DNA from: Acrocarpospora catenulata
GTDB lineage: Bacteria; Actinomycetota; Actinomycetes; Streptosporangiales; Streptosporangiaceae
Reading direction: 5' to 3'
NCBI RefSeq assembly: GCF_018476525.1
Contig: NZ_JAHCST010000024.1
Coordinates: 1-64,000 of the forward strand
DNA: 64,000 nucleotides
Each line of letters begins with the position of its first letter. The stretch's first letter is position 1. The notes beneath the pieces are model-generated. The model was not told where the DNA came from. It made no database searches and saw nothing but the letters and a program-made list of their open reading frames with translations. The translations under genes were made by a program, and so were the position numbers. Positions 33,219 to 43,400 of this stretch are shown here, piece after piece.

Positions 33219-36200
33219 GCCCGCTCCGCGACCAGCACGGCCGCCAGGTCCTCGCGGGTGGTCAGGCCCAGTTTGTAGTACACGCTCTCCAGCTCCCTGC
33301 TCACCGAGTCGAGCGGCAGCACCAGCCGCTCGGCGATCTCCGGCGCGGTACGGCCCTGCGCCGCCAGCCGGGCCACGTCACGTTCGGCCCGGCTGAACGA
33401 GGTGGCCCCGGCCAGCCCCGGGGTCTGTGCCCCCTCACACCAGGCCACCAGGTCGTCGGCGGCCAGCAGGTGCCTCGCCGCCTGCCGGGAATCGTTCTCC
33501 AGACCGGCGGCGGCCACCAGCGCCTCGGCGGCGGCCAGGTCGGCGCCGAGCGCGCGCAGCCGCCCGGCCACCGTGGCCAGCACCTGTGGGTCGCGGGCGT
33601 GCAGGGCCTTGGCGTGGCCGACGCGGGCGGCGGCGTACCGGCCCTCCATCGGCAGCTCCCAGGTGGCCAGCGGCTCCGGGTCGCCCAGCCGGACCAGGTC
33701 GTGCAGGACGGCGACGGCCGCGGTGACCCGCCCCGCCGTCCGGTGCCCGGCGGCGGCGTCACGCAGCAGGTCGCAAGCCGCGGCGGTGTCGCCGTTGGCG
33801 ACCAGCAGCCAGGCGCGGGCCCGGTCCACGTCGGAGTGGTCCATCGGGATCAGCGCCCGCTCCTCGAAGGCGCGCACCAGGTCGGGGTCCCCCGGTGCGC
33901 CCAGCTGGGCGGCGGCCAGCACCAGACCGGCCAGCTGGAACAGCTCGGCGACCGGATGGGTGAACGCGCGGGCCAGCGCCAGCCCTTCCCGGAAGTGCCG
34001 GGCAGCGCTCTCCGGGCGGCCCCTGGCCAGCAGCGCCGAGCCGAGGTTCCACGGGAACCACATGGCCAGCGAGCCGGCCTCGTCCACGGTGGCCAGCCTG
34101 CGGCCTTCCCTGGCGGCCTGCTCCGCCTCGTCGAACTCCCCCGCCTCCAGCAGCGCGCCGGAGAGCGTGATCAGCTGCCCGGCCGGATGGTAGACGGCCA
34201 GCCGGTCGTCCAGCCGGACGTGCTCGTCGAAGGCCAGCCTGGCCACCTCGACCGCCTGCTCGACCCGGCCGGAACCGGCCAATGCCAGGCCCCGGGAGCG
34301 CAGCCAGAGCACCCGGCGGCGGGGCGGGCCCTCCGGCGGGGTCTCCCCGATCCGGTCCAGCGCCTCGGCGGCCCGGCCGGTGGCCGACAGCAGCAGCGCC
34401 TCGATGGCGGCCACTCCGGGTTCCGCGTCGGGCCCGCCGCGTTCGCGGGCCTCGCGCAGGCAGGCGAAGGCGTCCTCCGCGCGGCCCAGGCCGTAGAACA
34501 GGTTCGTGGCCCGGATCAGCGCGATCTGCTCGGCCTCGTCGTCGGGGGCGTCCTGGAAGGCGGCGGCCATCACCTCCTCCGCCTCGGCGTGCCGGCCCTG
34601 CTCGCCCAGCGACTCGCCGAGCAGCAGCGCGGCCCTGCTGTTGGGCCCGTGCCGCAGGGCGGCTCGGGTGAGCCGCTCGGCCCGGCCCACGTCGTGGCCG
34701 TGCAGAGCGAGCAGGGCGGCCTGGGCCAGCAGTTCGGGGTCGGCGGTGCCGGTGGCGTCCAGCCGCCAGGAGGCGAGCAGCAGCGGATCGCCCTGCCGCC
34801 GCGCGCCGTGCTCCTCGACCGCGGCCACCTGGGCGAGCAGCAAAGCGCGGGCCCGCAGCCGGGGGATGGACTCGCGGAGCACCTGCGCGTGCAGCGGGTG
34901 GCCGAGCAGGATCTCCTGGCGGCGGCCGTCCTCGCGGAGCCGGATCACGCCGAGGTTCTCCAGCCGGGTGAGCACCGGCAGCGCGGTGGTGACGAGCAGA
35001 TCGTCCAGGCCGAGCGGCTGGCAGAGCGCCAAGCGCTCCACCACCTCGCGGGCGGGCTCGTCCAGGTCGCGCAGGCTCTCGGCGACCAGGCCGGTCACCC
35101 CGGAGCCGAGGCTGAGCCCGCCGTTCAGCCGCCAGACGCCGTCGGCCTCGGTCAGGGTACCCTCGCGGCGCGCGTTCTCCACCAGTTCCCGCAGGTAGAG
35201 CGCGTTGCCGAGGCTGGCGGTCCAGAACGCGTGCGCGGCCCCCGCGGTGACCGGACCGCCCAGGGCCAGGTGGAGCAGGGTCTCCACGCCCTGCCGGTCC
35301 AACGGGCCGAGCTCAAGACGGACGGCGTCGCCGCGCCGCCAGAGCGCGTCCAGAGTGTCCGGGATCTCGGCCTCGCGGCGCTTGGTGGCGATCAGGAAGA
35401 GCCGGGCGTCGGCCAGCAGGTAGCCGAGCAGCGCCAGCGAGGTCGGGTCGAGCAGGTCCACGTCGTCCACGGCCAGCACGAACCGCCCGGCCCCCGCCTG
35501 CCCGGCCACCCGGGCCCGGACCGCGTCGAACAGCGCGTGCGGGTCGCCCAGGCCTGGACCCTCGGGCAGGATCGGGGCGAGTGCGGAGAGCGGCACCACC
35601 GAGGCGCTGGCGGTGGCGGCCACCTGCGCGGTGCCGTGGCCGAGGGCGCGGGCGTAGGCGAGGAACTCCTCGGCCAGCCGGGTCTTGCCGACGCCGGAGG
35701 GGCCGTCCAGCAGCACGGCGCCGCAGGCTCCGGCGGTCAGCAGCTCCTCCAGGCGCGCCACCTCGGCGCGGCGGCCGACGAACGGCCAGCGGCTGACGGC
35801 TCTGGAGCGATCCACGGCCTTGGGCGGCGCGGCGTGGAAGGTGGCCTTGACCAGGTCCTGCCTGGCCTCGGTGGCGGTGGTCTCGGCGGTGGCCAGCCGG
35901 ACCAGCTCGGCGGTCACCTCCGGGAGGAGCGGGCGATCCGCGGGGTCCACGGCCAGCATGCGGTGGAGCAGGTCGGCCAGGCCGGGCGACACCTCGGTCA
36001 GGTCGGCCCGGATCTCCGGCGAGATGATCTTGTAGACCAGGGCGGCGGCGTTGTCTGCGTCGTACGGGTATCGCCCGGTGACCGCGTAGACCAGGGTGGC
36101 GCCCAGCGCGTACACGTCCAGGGCGGTGGTCGGCTGGCGTTCGCCCTTGACCTGCTCGGGGGCCATGCAGACCAGGGTGCCGATGATCGCCCCGGTCTGG

Positions 36201-36703
36201 GTGAGCACGTGCTTGCGCTCGGTCAGCACGGCCAGACCGAAGTCGATCACCGTGGGCCCGTCGCCGCCGAGCACGATGTTGTGCGGTTTCAGGTCACGGT
36301 GGAGCAGCCCGGCGGCGTGGATGGTGGCCAGGCCCTCGGCCAGGGAGGCGCCCAGGATGGCGGTGAGCCTGGTCTCCAGCGGGCCGTGCCGGGTGACGTG
36401 GTCGTGCAGGGTACGGCCGGGCACGTACTCCACGGCCAGCCACGGCCGCTCCCCCGCCGGGGCGGCGCTGACCAGGGCGGCCACCCGGGGACCGAAGACG
36501 GTCTTGAGCGCCTGCACCTCGGCGGCGAAACGTTCCCGCACGTGCGGGTCGTCCAGCAGGCCGTCGTTGATGACCTTGACCGCGACCCGCTCCCCGGCCG
36601 GGGAGACCCCCAGATAGACCCGCCCCATGCCCCCGGAGCCCAGCCGGTTGAGCAGCTGGAATCCCCCGATCGCGGGGGGATCGGACGCCTGGAGCGGGTC
36701 CAT
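33215..36703 (-). CDS. Ser/Thr kinase - AAA ATPase - TPR - LuxR-type fusion regulator (1162 aa)
   Basis: Four parts in one soluble chain. First, a Hanks kinase with glycine loop LGSGGMGRVYLG (21-32), Lys43, HRDLKPHN (135-142), DFG (154-156) and APEQ. Second, an AAA/NACHT-type ATPase with GPSGVGKT (334-341) and VLAVDDVDLL. Third, a long TPR-like helical region from about residue 600 to 1050. Last, a LuxR/GerE helix-turn-helix (FSRAERDVARLAAQGRTAPE and the LESVYYKLGLTTREDL region). No transmembrane or PASTA segment is present, unlike PknB. LAL-type LuxR regulators normally lack the kinase. The fusion implies phosphorylation and transcription control in one protein. Confidence 0.9.
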   Translation of the reverse strand: MDPLQASDPPAIGGFQLLNRLGSGGMGRVYLGVSPAGERVAVKVINDGLLDDPHVRERFAAEVQALKTVFGPRVAALVSAAPAGERPWLAVEYVPGRTLHDHVTRHGPLETRLTAILGASLAEGLATIHAAGLLHRDLKPHNIVLGGDGPTVIDFGLAVLTERKHVLTQTGAIIGTLVCMAPEQVKGERQPTTALDVYALGATLVYAVTGRYPYDADNAAALVYKIISPEIRADLTEVSPGLADLLHRMLAVDPADRPLLPEVTAELVRLATAETTATEARQDLVKATFHAAPPKAVDRSRAVSRWPFVGRRAEVARLEELLTAGACGAVLLDGPSGVGKTRLAEEFLAYARALGHGTAQVAATASASVVPLSALAPILPEGPGLGDPHALFDAVRARVAGQAGAGRFVLAVDDVDLLDPTSLALLGYLLADARLFLIATKRREAEIPDTLDALWRRGDAVRLELGPLDRQGVETLLHLALGGPVTAGAAHAFWTASLGNALYLRELVENARREGTLTEADGVWRLNGGLSLGSGVTGLVAESLRDLDEPAREVVERLALCQPLGLDDLLVTTALPVLTRLENLGVIRLREDGRRQEILLGHPLHAQVLRESIPRLRARALLLAQVAAVEEHGARRQGDPLLLASWRLDATGTADPELLAQAALLALHGHDVGRAERLTRAALRHGPNSRAALLLGESLGEQGRHAEAEEVMAAAFQDAPDDEAEQIALIRATNLFYGLGRAEDAFACLREARERGGPDAEPGVAAIEALLLSATGRAAEALDRIGETPPEGPPRRRVLWLRSRGLALAGSGRVEQAVEVARLAFDEHVRLDDRLAVYHPAGQLITLSGALLEAGEFDEAEQAAREGRRLATVDEAGSLAMWFPWNLGSALLARGRPESAARHFREGLALARAFTHPVAELFQLAGLVLAAAQLGAPGDPDLVRAFEERALIPMDHSDVDRARAWLLVANGDTAAACDLLRDAAAGHRTAGRVTAAVAVLHDLVRLGDPEPLATWELPMEGRYAAARVGHAKALHARDPQVLATVAGRLRALGADLAAAEALVAAAGLENDSRQAARHLLAADDLVAWCEGAQTPGLAGATSFSRAERDVARLAAQGRTAPEIAERLVLPLDSVSRELESVYYKLGLTTREDLAAVLVAERA

Positions 36704-36747
36704 GGTGCCTGCCTACGTTCAGCGGGATTACCCGGCGAGTTTATGGC

Positions 36748-38295
36748 CTAGGCGTCGACTGCCTCCACTGTCTCTTTCGTCACTTTGGTACGGGAGTGCC
36801 AGAAACCGAACCCGGCCAGCACCAGGGCCGCGAAGACGTACCCGAGGCTGATCTGGCCGCCCACGTTCCAGCCCACCTTCTCCGCGTGCAACAGGCCGAT
36901 GAACGAGAGCGCGGCGCCGAAGAGCGCGTACCCGGCCGCCCAGAAGAAGTTGCGGTCGATGATGAACGCGACCACCGCGCCCAGCACCAGACCGGCCAGG
37001 ATGGCGCCGCCGCCGAGTAACACGGTGCCGTGGTAGACGGTGCCCGCGGCCCCGATCTGCTCGGCGGTGACCGCCACCCCGGAGGCGGCGATCACGTTGT
37101 TCATCTGGGTGGCCGCCCAGGACGCGATGTTCGGGATGATCGCCATCACCACCGCCACCGCGTGCACCCGCGGCACCGCCTGGAACGCCTGGGCGCCGAT
37201 GAGCAGACCGATGTAGAGCAGGATGGGCACGATCGCCGGGGTCGGCAGCAGCGCGCTGAGCAGCCCGAACATGCCCAGGAAGCAGAGCAGCGCGATGACC
37301 ACGCCGCTGGCCATGGAGTAGCTGGTACGGCCGCCGGCCTCCTTCCAGCCCGGGTGGCCGATGTAGACGGCCGGCGGGAACGGTGAGCCGAGAGCCGAGC
37401 CCACCACGGCCCCGGTGCCGTCGGCCAGCAACACCGCGCGCAGGTTGAACTTGTCGCCCGCCACCGCCGCGCTCTCCACGTTGGTCATGCCCTCGGTGAA
37501 GTTGTAGATGCCCAGCGGGATCGCGGTGGCCAGCAGCGGGGCCACCTCGCCCAGGCCGTTGATCAGCAGGTCCAGCTTGAGGGTGGGCAGCGCGATGGCG
37601 ATGTCGCCGACCGCGGCCGACACGTCGGCCGGGTTCATGTAGCCGCCGATCCAGCCGATGGCCGAGCCGATCAGCAGCGCGGCCAGGCCGACCGGGATGT
37701 TGCCCGGCAGCTTCAGGTCGGTGAAGAACCCGACCAGGATGATCACCAGCACCGGCAGCGCGATCCAGAGCGCCTCCCACATCTGGGCGGCCGGCCGCAT
37801 CGAGATGAAGGCGATCGAGATGCCCGCCAGGGTGCCCAGCATGGCCGCCTGCGGGGTGTACTTACGGATGACCGGGCCGATGAAGGCGCCGATCAGCACG
37901 ATCAGGCCGATGATGAAACACCAGGCCAGACCGGCCTGCCAGGCCTTCACGGGGTCCTTGGTGGCCAGGTAGGTGGGCAGCATGATCACGAAGACCACGA
38001 TGAACATGTGCGGCACCGACGGCCCGTACGGCATGGCGCAGACGTCGTCCCTGTTCTCCTTCCTCGCCAGCCGCCGGGCCAGGTACGTGTAGTACACGTT
38101 GCCGATCAGCAGCTGGATGCCGAGCGCCGGGAGGATGATCCCGAACACGTCGTTCTGCGGGATGTTCAGCACGCCGATGCAGAGCGCGGTCAGCGTCAGC
38201 ACGTTGACCAGCACGTTGAAGCCGAGGCCGAAGAAGGCGTTGGTGTCGCCGGACACCCACCAGGGGAGCTTGCGCGACTCGGTTGCCGTGGTCAT
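36748..38295 (-). CDS. NCS2-type (xanthine/uracil-like) permease (515 aa)
   Basis: Twelve to fourteen membrane helices. Features of the nucleobase-cation-symport-2/SLC23-SLC26 fold are present: CAMPYGPSVPHMFIVVFVIM, the IPLGIYNFTEGMTNVESAAVAGDKF block, and GSALGSPFPPAVYIGHPGWKEAGG. It ends 3 nt upstream of where the hydrolase gene lies on the same strand (hydrolase first, then permease). The next gene upstream, a FadR regulator, is on the same strand. The likely cargo is the substrate of that hydrolase, for example biuret or a ureide. Confidence 0.85.
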   Translation of the reverse strand: MTTATESRKLPWWVSGDTNAFFGLGFNVLVNVLTLTALCIGVLNIPQNDVFGIILPALGIQLLIGNVYYTYLARRLARKENRDDVCAMPYGPSVPHMFIVVFVIMLPTYLATKDPVKAWQAGLAWCFIIGLIVLIGAFIGPVIRKYTPQAAMLGTLAGISIAFISMRPAAQMWEALWIALPVLVIILVGFFTDLKLPGNIPVGLAALLIGSAIGWIGGYMNPADVSAAVGDIAIALPTLKLDLLINGLGEVAPLLATAIPLGIYNFTEGMTNVESAAVAGDKFNLRAVLLADGTGAVVGSALGSPFPPAVYIGHPGWKEAGGRTSYSMASGVVIALLCFLGMFGLLSALLPTPAIVPILLYIGLLIGAQAFQAVPRVHAVAVVMAIIPNIASWAATQMNNVIAASGVAVTAEQIGAAGTVYHGTVLLGGGAILAGLVLGAVVAFIIDRNFFWAAGYALFGAALSFIGLLHAEKVGWNVGGQISLGYVFAALVLAGFGFWHSRTKVTKETVEAVDA

Positions 38296-38296
38296 G

Positions 38297-38956
38297 TCAG
38301 ATCACCTCCAGGAACTTCTCGGAGGAGGCGACCCAGCCGAAGATGCCGCCCTGCGCCGAGATCATCGCCAGCCCCGCCTGCTGGAACTCCGCGAAGTAGG
38401 AGCCCACGCAGTCGGACAGGACCAGGCACTCGTAGCCCCGGTCGTTGGCCTCGCGCACGGTGGTGTGCACGCAGACCTCGGTGGTCACCCCGGTCACGAC
38501 CAGCGAGGTGATGCCACGCTTGGTCAGCTCCTCGCCGAGATCGGTGCCGTAGAAGGAGCCCTTGCCCGGCTTGTCGATGACCAGTTCGTCGTCGAGCGGC
38601 TTGAGGTCGTCGACGATGTCGTGGCCGTACTCGCCGCGGATCAGGATCCGGCCCTTGGGGCCGGGGTCGCCGATGCGCATGCTCGGCTCGCCCCGGTTGA
38701 GCTTGGCGGGCGGGCAGTCGCTCAGGTCCGGCAGGTGGCCCTCCCGGGTGTGGATCACGGTCATGCCCGCCGTACGGGTGGCCGCCAGCACGCGGGCCAA
38801 CGGGGGGATGACCTTCTGCAGCAGGGTGACGTCGTTGCCGAGCGTCTCGCCGAACCCGCCGGGTTCGACGAAGTCGCGCTGCATGTCGATGACGAGCAGG
38901 GCGGTTTGCTCGGGTTGGAAGGTGAAGGGATAGGGGGCGGCGTCGACTTGGGGCAC
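38297..38956 (-). CDS. Isochorismatase-family cysteine hydrolase, biuret-hydrolase-like (219 aa)
   Basis: The catalytic triad is visible: Asp24 (VIDMQRDF), Lys129 (IDKPGKGSF) and Cys162 ([17 protein letters not shown]). The blocks [45 protein letters not shown] and AQGGIFG, with the Gln that lines the biuret pocket, match biuret hydrolase (BiuH) better than isochorismatase, and the Lys-Cys spacing (33) is the same. It would hydrolyse biuret or a related carbamoyl compound to allophanate and ammonia. It is co-directional with the permease (1-nt gap) and likely an operon with it. Confidence 0.85.
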   Translation of the reverse strand: MPQVDAAPYPFTFQPEQTALLVIDMQRDFVEPGGFGETLGNDVTLLQKVIPPLARVLAATRTAGMTVIHTREGHLPDLSDCPPAKLNRGEPSMRIGDPGPKGRILIRGEYGHDIVDDLKPLDDELVIDKPGKGSFYGTDLGEELTKRGITSLVVTGVTTEVCVHTTVREANDRGYECLVLSDCVGSYFAEFQQAGLAMISAQGGIFGWVASSEKFLEVI

Positions 38957-39042
38957 GACCGGCTCCTCCAGGGTCGGGGCCGGTTCAGCACCACACCAGC
39001 GCCCCCCGACGCCAAACCGGCCAAGCGGTCCATACCGTCGAT

Positions 39043-39050
39043 TGTCGACA
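39043..39050. promoter_or_regulatory. Candidate FadR operator upstream of the hydrolase-permease operon
   Basis: TGTCGACA is an 8-bp palindrome (in ATTGTCGACAGT) within the 147-bp gap between the GntR gene and the hydrolase. No second copy was found, so the assignment is tentative. Confidence 0.3.
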
Positions 39051-39103
39051 GTTATGTGTCAGGGACCGGCGCGGCCGGTAAACGCGGGGTTTCAGGGGTT
39101 ATT

Positions 39104-39745
39104 TCAGCTGATGTAGGTACGTGCTCCGTGGGCAGCCAGGACCGCCAGGACGGTGGGGGCGTCGCCGGTGGTGACCGAGTCGAAGAGCTTGCGGTGGCGG
39201 CGGACACCGTCCCACGGGTCGCCCACGTGCTCGGTCTCCCGGCGCAGGTTGGCGGCCATGTAGAGCTGGAGCTTGCGGATCACCGGCTGGTAGGCCAGCA
39301 GCAGCTGGCGCTGCCCGGCCAGGCCGACCAGGGCGATGTGGAAGCGGCAGTGGGCGTCGTTCTCCTCGCGCAGGTCGCCGGCGCGGGCCGCGTCCGCCAT
39401 CGCGTCCAGGGCGCCCTGCAGTTCGGCCAGGCGGTCGGGTTCGCTGACCGGGACTGCCGTGGCCACCGCGTACTGCTCCAGGACGTCGCGGAGGCCGAAG
39501 AGTTCGTCCACGTCGCGTTCGGAGAGCTGGGCCACCCGTACGCCGCGCCGGGGCAGGTGCTCCACCAGGCCCTGCTGGTCGAGCAGGCGCAGGGCCTCCC
39601 GGAGCGGGGCGCGGCTGATGCCGAAGCGGCGGGTCAACTGCTCTTCGATCAGGCGTTCGCCCGGTTGCAGGGCGCCGCTCAGGATGTCCTCGCGCAGGCG
39701 GTGCATGGACAGCTCCACCAGGCTGGCCGCCTCAAGCACATCCAC
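39104..39745 (-). CDS. GntR/FadR family regulator of the biuret-hydrolase-like operon (213 aa)
   Basis: Winged helix-turn-helix (LREDILSGALQPGERLIEEQL, FGISRAPLREALRLLDQQGLVE) and an FCD domain (FGLRDVLEQYAVATA, ENDAHCRFHIALVGLAGQRQ, RRHRKLFDSVTTGD). It is transcribed toward the hydrolase and permease genes, 147 bp ahead of them. It probably senses the transported amide or ureide. Confidence 0.88.
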   Translation of the reverse strand: MDVLEAASLVELSMHRLREDILSGALQPGERLIEEQLTRRFGISRAPLREALRLLDQQGLVEHLPRRGVRVAQLSERDVDELFGLRDVLEQYAVATAVPVSEPDRLAELQGALDAMADAARAGDLREENDAHCRFHIALVGLAGQRQLLLAYQPVIRKLQLYMAANLRRETEHVGDPWDGVRRHRKLFDSVTTGDAPTVLAVLAAHGARTYIS

Positions 39746-39796
39746 CTCCGCCCGACGGCGGCACCCCGATGGCCCGCCGGTCTCCCCTCAACTCTG

Positions 39797-40363
39797 TCAG
39801 ATCTCGTCCGAATTGGCGCTCAGGAGCAGGAGGTGGATGTTCTCGCCTTCTGGGAGTTCCACGTTTTCATGGGTGAGGGCGGGGAGATCGGCCACGTCGA
39901 TCACGTAACGGGCCTCGCTCCACCAGCCGTCGGGGTGGCAGTCGGCGCCGAGGAGGTCGTGGAGGTTCCTGCGATATTCGGCGGTCTGGTGGGGTTCGGG
40001 GAACTCGATCGCGGTGCCGTGGTAGAGCGCGGCCAGGCGTTCCAGGGCCGCCGGGTCGCGGGGGTGGAGCAAGGTGAGGATGTCGGTGTGGTGGTGGCAT
40101 TCCCGGCCGCCCGCGAAGGTGAGCACGGCCAGCCAGTCGCGGGCGGGCGTGAGCCGTACCGGGCGGGTGACTGCCAGGGCGAGGGCGGGGAACTCGGCGC
40201 CGTAGGCGGGGAGGGGTTGGTAGGGTCCCCGGTCCCAGTCCGGGGCGGGGCTGTGGCGTACGCCGAGGGCGTCCAGGTGGGCGGTGTCGCTAGTGGCCCT
40301 GGCCTGGTCATCGGAGTCCCAGGAAGGCTGGTGCTCGTGGGCGACGGCGCGCCAGTCGGTCAT
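39797..40363 (-). CDS. Hypothetical protein (188 aa)
   Basis: No family is recognised. It is soluble, rich in Trp, His and Pro, without signal peptide or membrane helix. VTRPVRLTPARDWLAVLTF, REYHHH-like (GRECHHHTDILTLLHP) and HTYP-type blocks suggest a beta-rich fold. The HHH cluster could bind a metal. The ATG at 40363 begins MTDWRAVAHEHQPSWD. Codon use is normal for the region, which supports a genuine gene. Confidence 0.65.
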   Translation of the reverse strand: MTDWRAVAHEHQPSWDSDDQARATSDTAHLDALGVRHSPAPDWDRGPYQPLPAYGAEFPALALAVTRPVRLTPARDWLAVLTFAGGRECHHHTDILTLLHPRDPAALERLAALYHGTAIEFPEPHQTAEYRRNLHDLLGADCHPDGWWSEARYVIDVADLPALTHENVELPEGENIHLLLLSANSDEI

Positions 40364-40370
40364 ATCAGCA

Positions 40371-40482
40371 ATTTACGGGCGGTCAGGCGGGGGTGCCCGC
40401 TGATTTACGTGCGCTCAGCCGGGGGCGCTCGCTGAGTTGCGTGCGCTCAACCGGGTGTGCTCGCTGAGTTGTGCGCGCTCAG
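40371..40482. repeat. 32-bp tandem repeat, about 3.5 units
   Basis: Units begin at 40371, 40403, 40435 and 40467 (partial). Each reads roughly (A)TTACGTGCGCTCA-CCGGG-GTGCTCGCTG with a few changes. It fills the gap downstream of the C-A-T NRPS gene and upstream of the 188-aa gene. No spacers are present, so it is not CRISPR. Confidence 0.8.
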
Positions 40483-40489
40483 AGCGCGT

Positions 40490-43400
40490 TCACGGCGACC
40501 GGCGTTCGGCCACTACGGCGGCGATGCCGTTCACGCTCGGGGTGTCGAAGAAGGCGTAGAACGGTACCTCCACCTCCAGGCGGTCCCGGATTCTGGCCGC
40601 GATCTGGGCGATGGTCAGGGAGTGGCCGCCCAGGTCGAAGAGGCTCTCGTCGGGGTCGATGTTGTCCAGGCCGAACACCTCGGCCCAGATCTCGGCCAGC
40701 ACCGCCCGCGCGGAGCCGTCGGTCGTGGGACCGGTGGGTTCCGGGAGTTCGGGGCGGGGCAGGGCGGCTCGGTCGAGCTTGCCGTTGGGGGTCAGTGGCA
40801 GGGCCGGCAGGTCCACGAAGATCGAGGGCACCATGTACGCGGGCAGGGTGCGGGCGAGATGGCGGCGGAGCTCGGGCGACCCGCTCGTCGTGTACGCCAC
40901 AAGTTGATCGTCCCAGACCGCCACTGCGGCCTCCTTGGCGTGGGCGAGCAGGCAGGACTCGATCTCCCCCAGCTCGATGCGGTGCCCGCGCAGCTTGATC
41001 TGGTCGTCGGTGCGGCCGAGGAACTCCAGTTCCGCGCCGCGCAGGCGGACCCGGTCGCCGGTCCGGTACATGCGGCTTCCGGCAGGGCCGTACGGGTTGG
41101 GCGAGAAGCGGGTGGCGGTCAGGGCCTGGCGGTTGAGGTAGCCCCGGGCGACCCCGGCGCCCGCGATGTACAGCTCGCCGGGCACCCCTTCCGGGACCGG
41201 ATCGAGGCTGTCGTCCAGAACAAGTAGCTGGGTGTTGGCCAGCGGTCCGCCGATGGTAATCCGCTCCAGGGCGGGCGGGATCTCGGCGATGGTCGACCAG
41301 ATCGTGGTCTCCGTTGGGCCGTACACGTTGAAGAGCCGCCCGACCCTCGGGCGCAGCCACTCGGCCAGCGGCAGCGGCAGTGCCTCGCCCCCCGCCAGCG
41401 CGGTCCCGCCGAACGAGAACCCGGCCTCCAGCAGCAACCGCCACGTGGACGGGGTGGCCTGAAGATGGGTGACCCCGTGCCTGGCAACCAGCCGCGCCAG
41501 CGCGTCCCCGTCCGCCGCCTCGGCCTCCCCCACGACGATCACCCGGCCACCGGTGACCAGCGGCAACCACAACTCCAGCCCGGAAATGTCGAACGACAGG
41601 GAGGTCACCGCCAGCCAGACGTCCGCCTCCCCGGCGTCCAGCCGGTCCCGCATGGCCAGGATCAGATTGCTCAGCGCACCGTGGTCGATCTCGACGCCCT
41701 TGGGCCGCCCGGTGGATCCCGAGGTGTAGATCACGTACGCCCGGTCGCGAGGCCCGGCCCTACCGTCGATCCGGGCCTCGGCGCCAGACCTGGCCTCACC
41801 GCCGATCGAACCCTCGACGCCAGACCCGGTCTCACGGTCGATCGAGGCCCAGGTGCCCGGATCAGTTCCGCCACCGATCGGGAGCCCGGCGTCGGGGTCG
41901 GTGAGTGGGATGCACGGCAGGCCTGTGACGGGGGTGCCCTGGTCGGTCAGCAGTAGGCGGGCGGTGGAGTCGGCGGCGATGTAGGACAAGCGGTCGGCGG
42001 GGTAGGCCGGGTCCAGCGGCAAGTGGGCGGCTTGCGCTTTCCAGCAGGCCAGGACACCGGCGACCATGCGTTCTGAGCGTTCGGCGGAGAGCGCGACCAA
42101 GTCGCCGGGGCGGACTCCGGCGTCGGTGAGCCGGGCGGCGAGACGGTCGGCCAGGGCGTTCAGTTCGGCGTAGGTCAGGTGGGTGTCGCCGCTGGTGACG
42201 GCGATAGCGTCCGGGGTGCGGGCTGCCTGGGCTTGGAACAGATCGGGGACGGTGACCGCCGGGTAGGGGGTGTCGTCCCGGAGTTGCGGGAGCGTCTCGA
42301 TCGGCAGGTCTCGCAGGGGCGTATCCGGATATTTCGTGACGTGGTGGAGGATCGCCAGCCAGTGATCGGCAATGCGTTCCACGTCGGCACGGGCGATCGA
42401 GGCGGGCGGGAACTGGAACATCACGCCCAACCCGTCGGGGCCGTCCACGAGGTGGACGCGAAGGGCGTTCCTGGCCGTGTGGTTGAAGATCACCCAATCA
42501 ACCGAGGTCTCCAGGCCGGGAAACTCGGGTGGAGCCATACGGCGGCGGTAGGTGAGAGAGATCGGGGCGAGCGAAACCCCCGGCCGCAGGCCGCTCACCG
42601 CCCGTCCCAACGGCACCTCGCGAACCTGGTACAGCTCCCGCAACCCGGCCCGGACCTGCCGGGCGAAATCGGCGAAACCTATGGCCGGGGACGGGGTGGA
42701 GGCGAACGGCAGTTCGTTGACGTACACACCGATCCACCCGGCCGCCTCGGGCGGGCGCACTCCCAGGTCCAGGGCGGTGACCGGCCGTTCGTTGCCGTAC
42801 CGCCGGAGCAGCGCGTGCACCGAGGCGACCACCACCTCGAACCGGGTCACCCCAAGGCGCTCGGCGGCGTCCCCCAGCACCGCCCCGGGCAGCCGGAACT
42901 CCACCGCCTCCCCGACCTGCACCTCCTGCTCCAACCGATTCAAGCCAGGCAAAACCACCTCGCCCGGCTCAAACCACCGCTCCGCCCAGTACGCCCGGGC
43001 GGCCGGCAGCCTCTCCCCCACCCTGGCTTCCTCGACCTCGGGCGCCTCCACCGGTCCGAGCGGCGCCAACCCCGGCTCCCCGCCCTCAACCTCCGCCCGG
43101 TAGAAGGCCGCGAGATCCTCGACGAACACGTCCGTGGACTGACCGTCGAAGACCAGGTGGTGAGCGACCACCAACAACCGCCCGTCCCCGAACAGACTGA
43201 ACCGGGCCAGCGGCCCCGCAGCCAAGTCGAACGGCCGCCGAACCTCCTGGCGCGAATCGGACGCAGACTCGGGAAAGGCAACGGGCGCCCCCGGGGCCGG
43301 GCCAAACAGCCGCGGAACATCCTGGGGTGAATCGGACTCGGGAAAGGCGACGGGCGACCCCGCAGCCGGGCCGAACGGCCGCCGAACCTCCTGGTGTGGA

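Noticed and set aside
33074-36751. A 1225-codon open frame antisense to the kinase fusion gene
   Set aside because: Low-complexity Gly/Pro/Gln/His-rich translation typical of antisense frames in high-GC DNA; no conserved motif, and the opposite strand has all hallmarks of a real gene.
40371-40482. CRISPR array
   Set aside because: The 32-bp repeats are directly adjacent with no unique spacers, and no cas genes are in the window.
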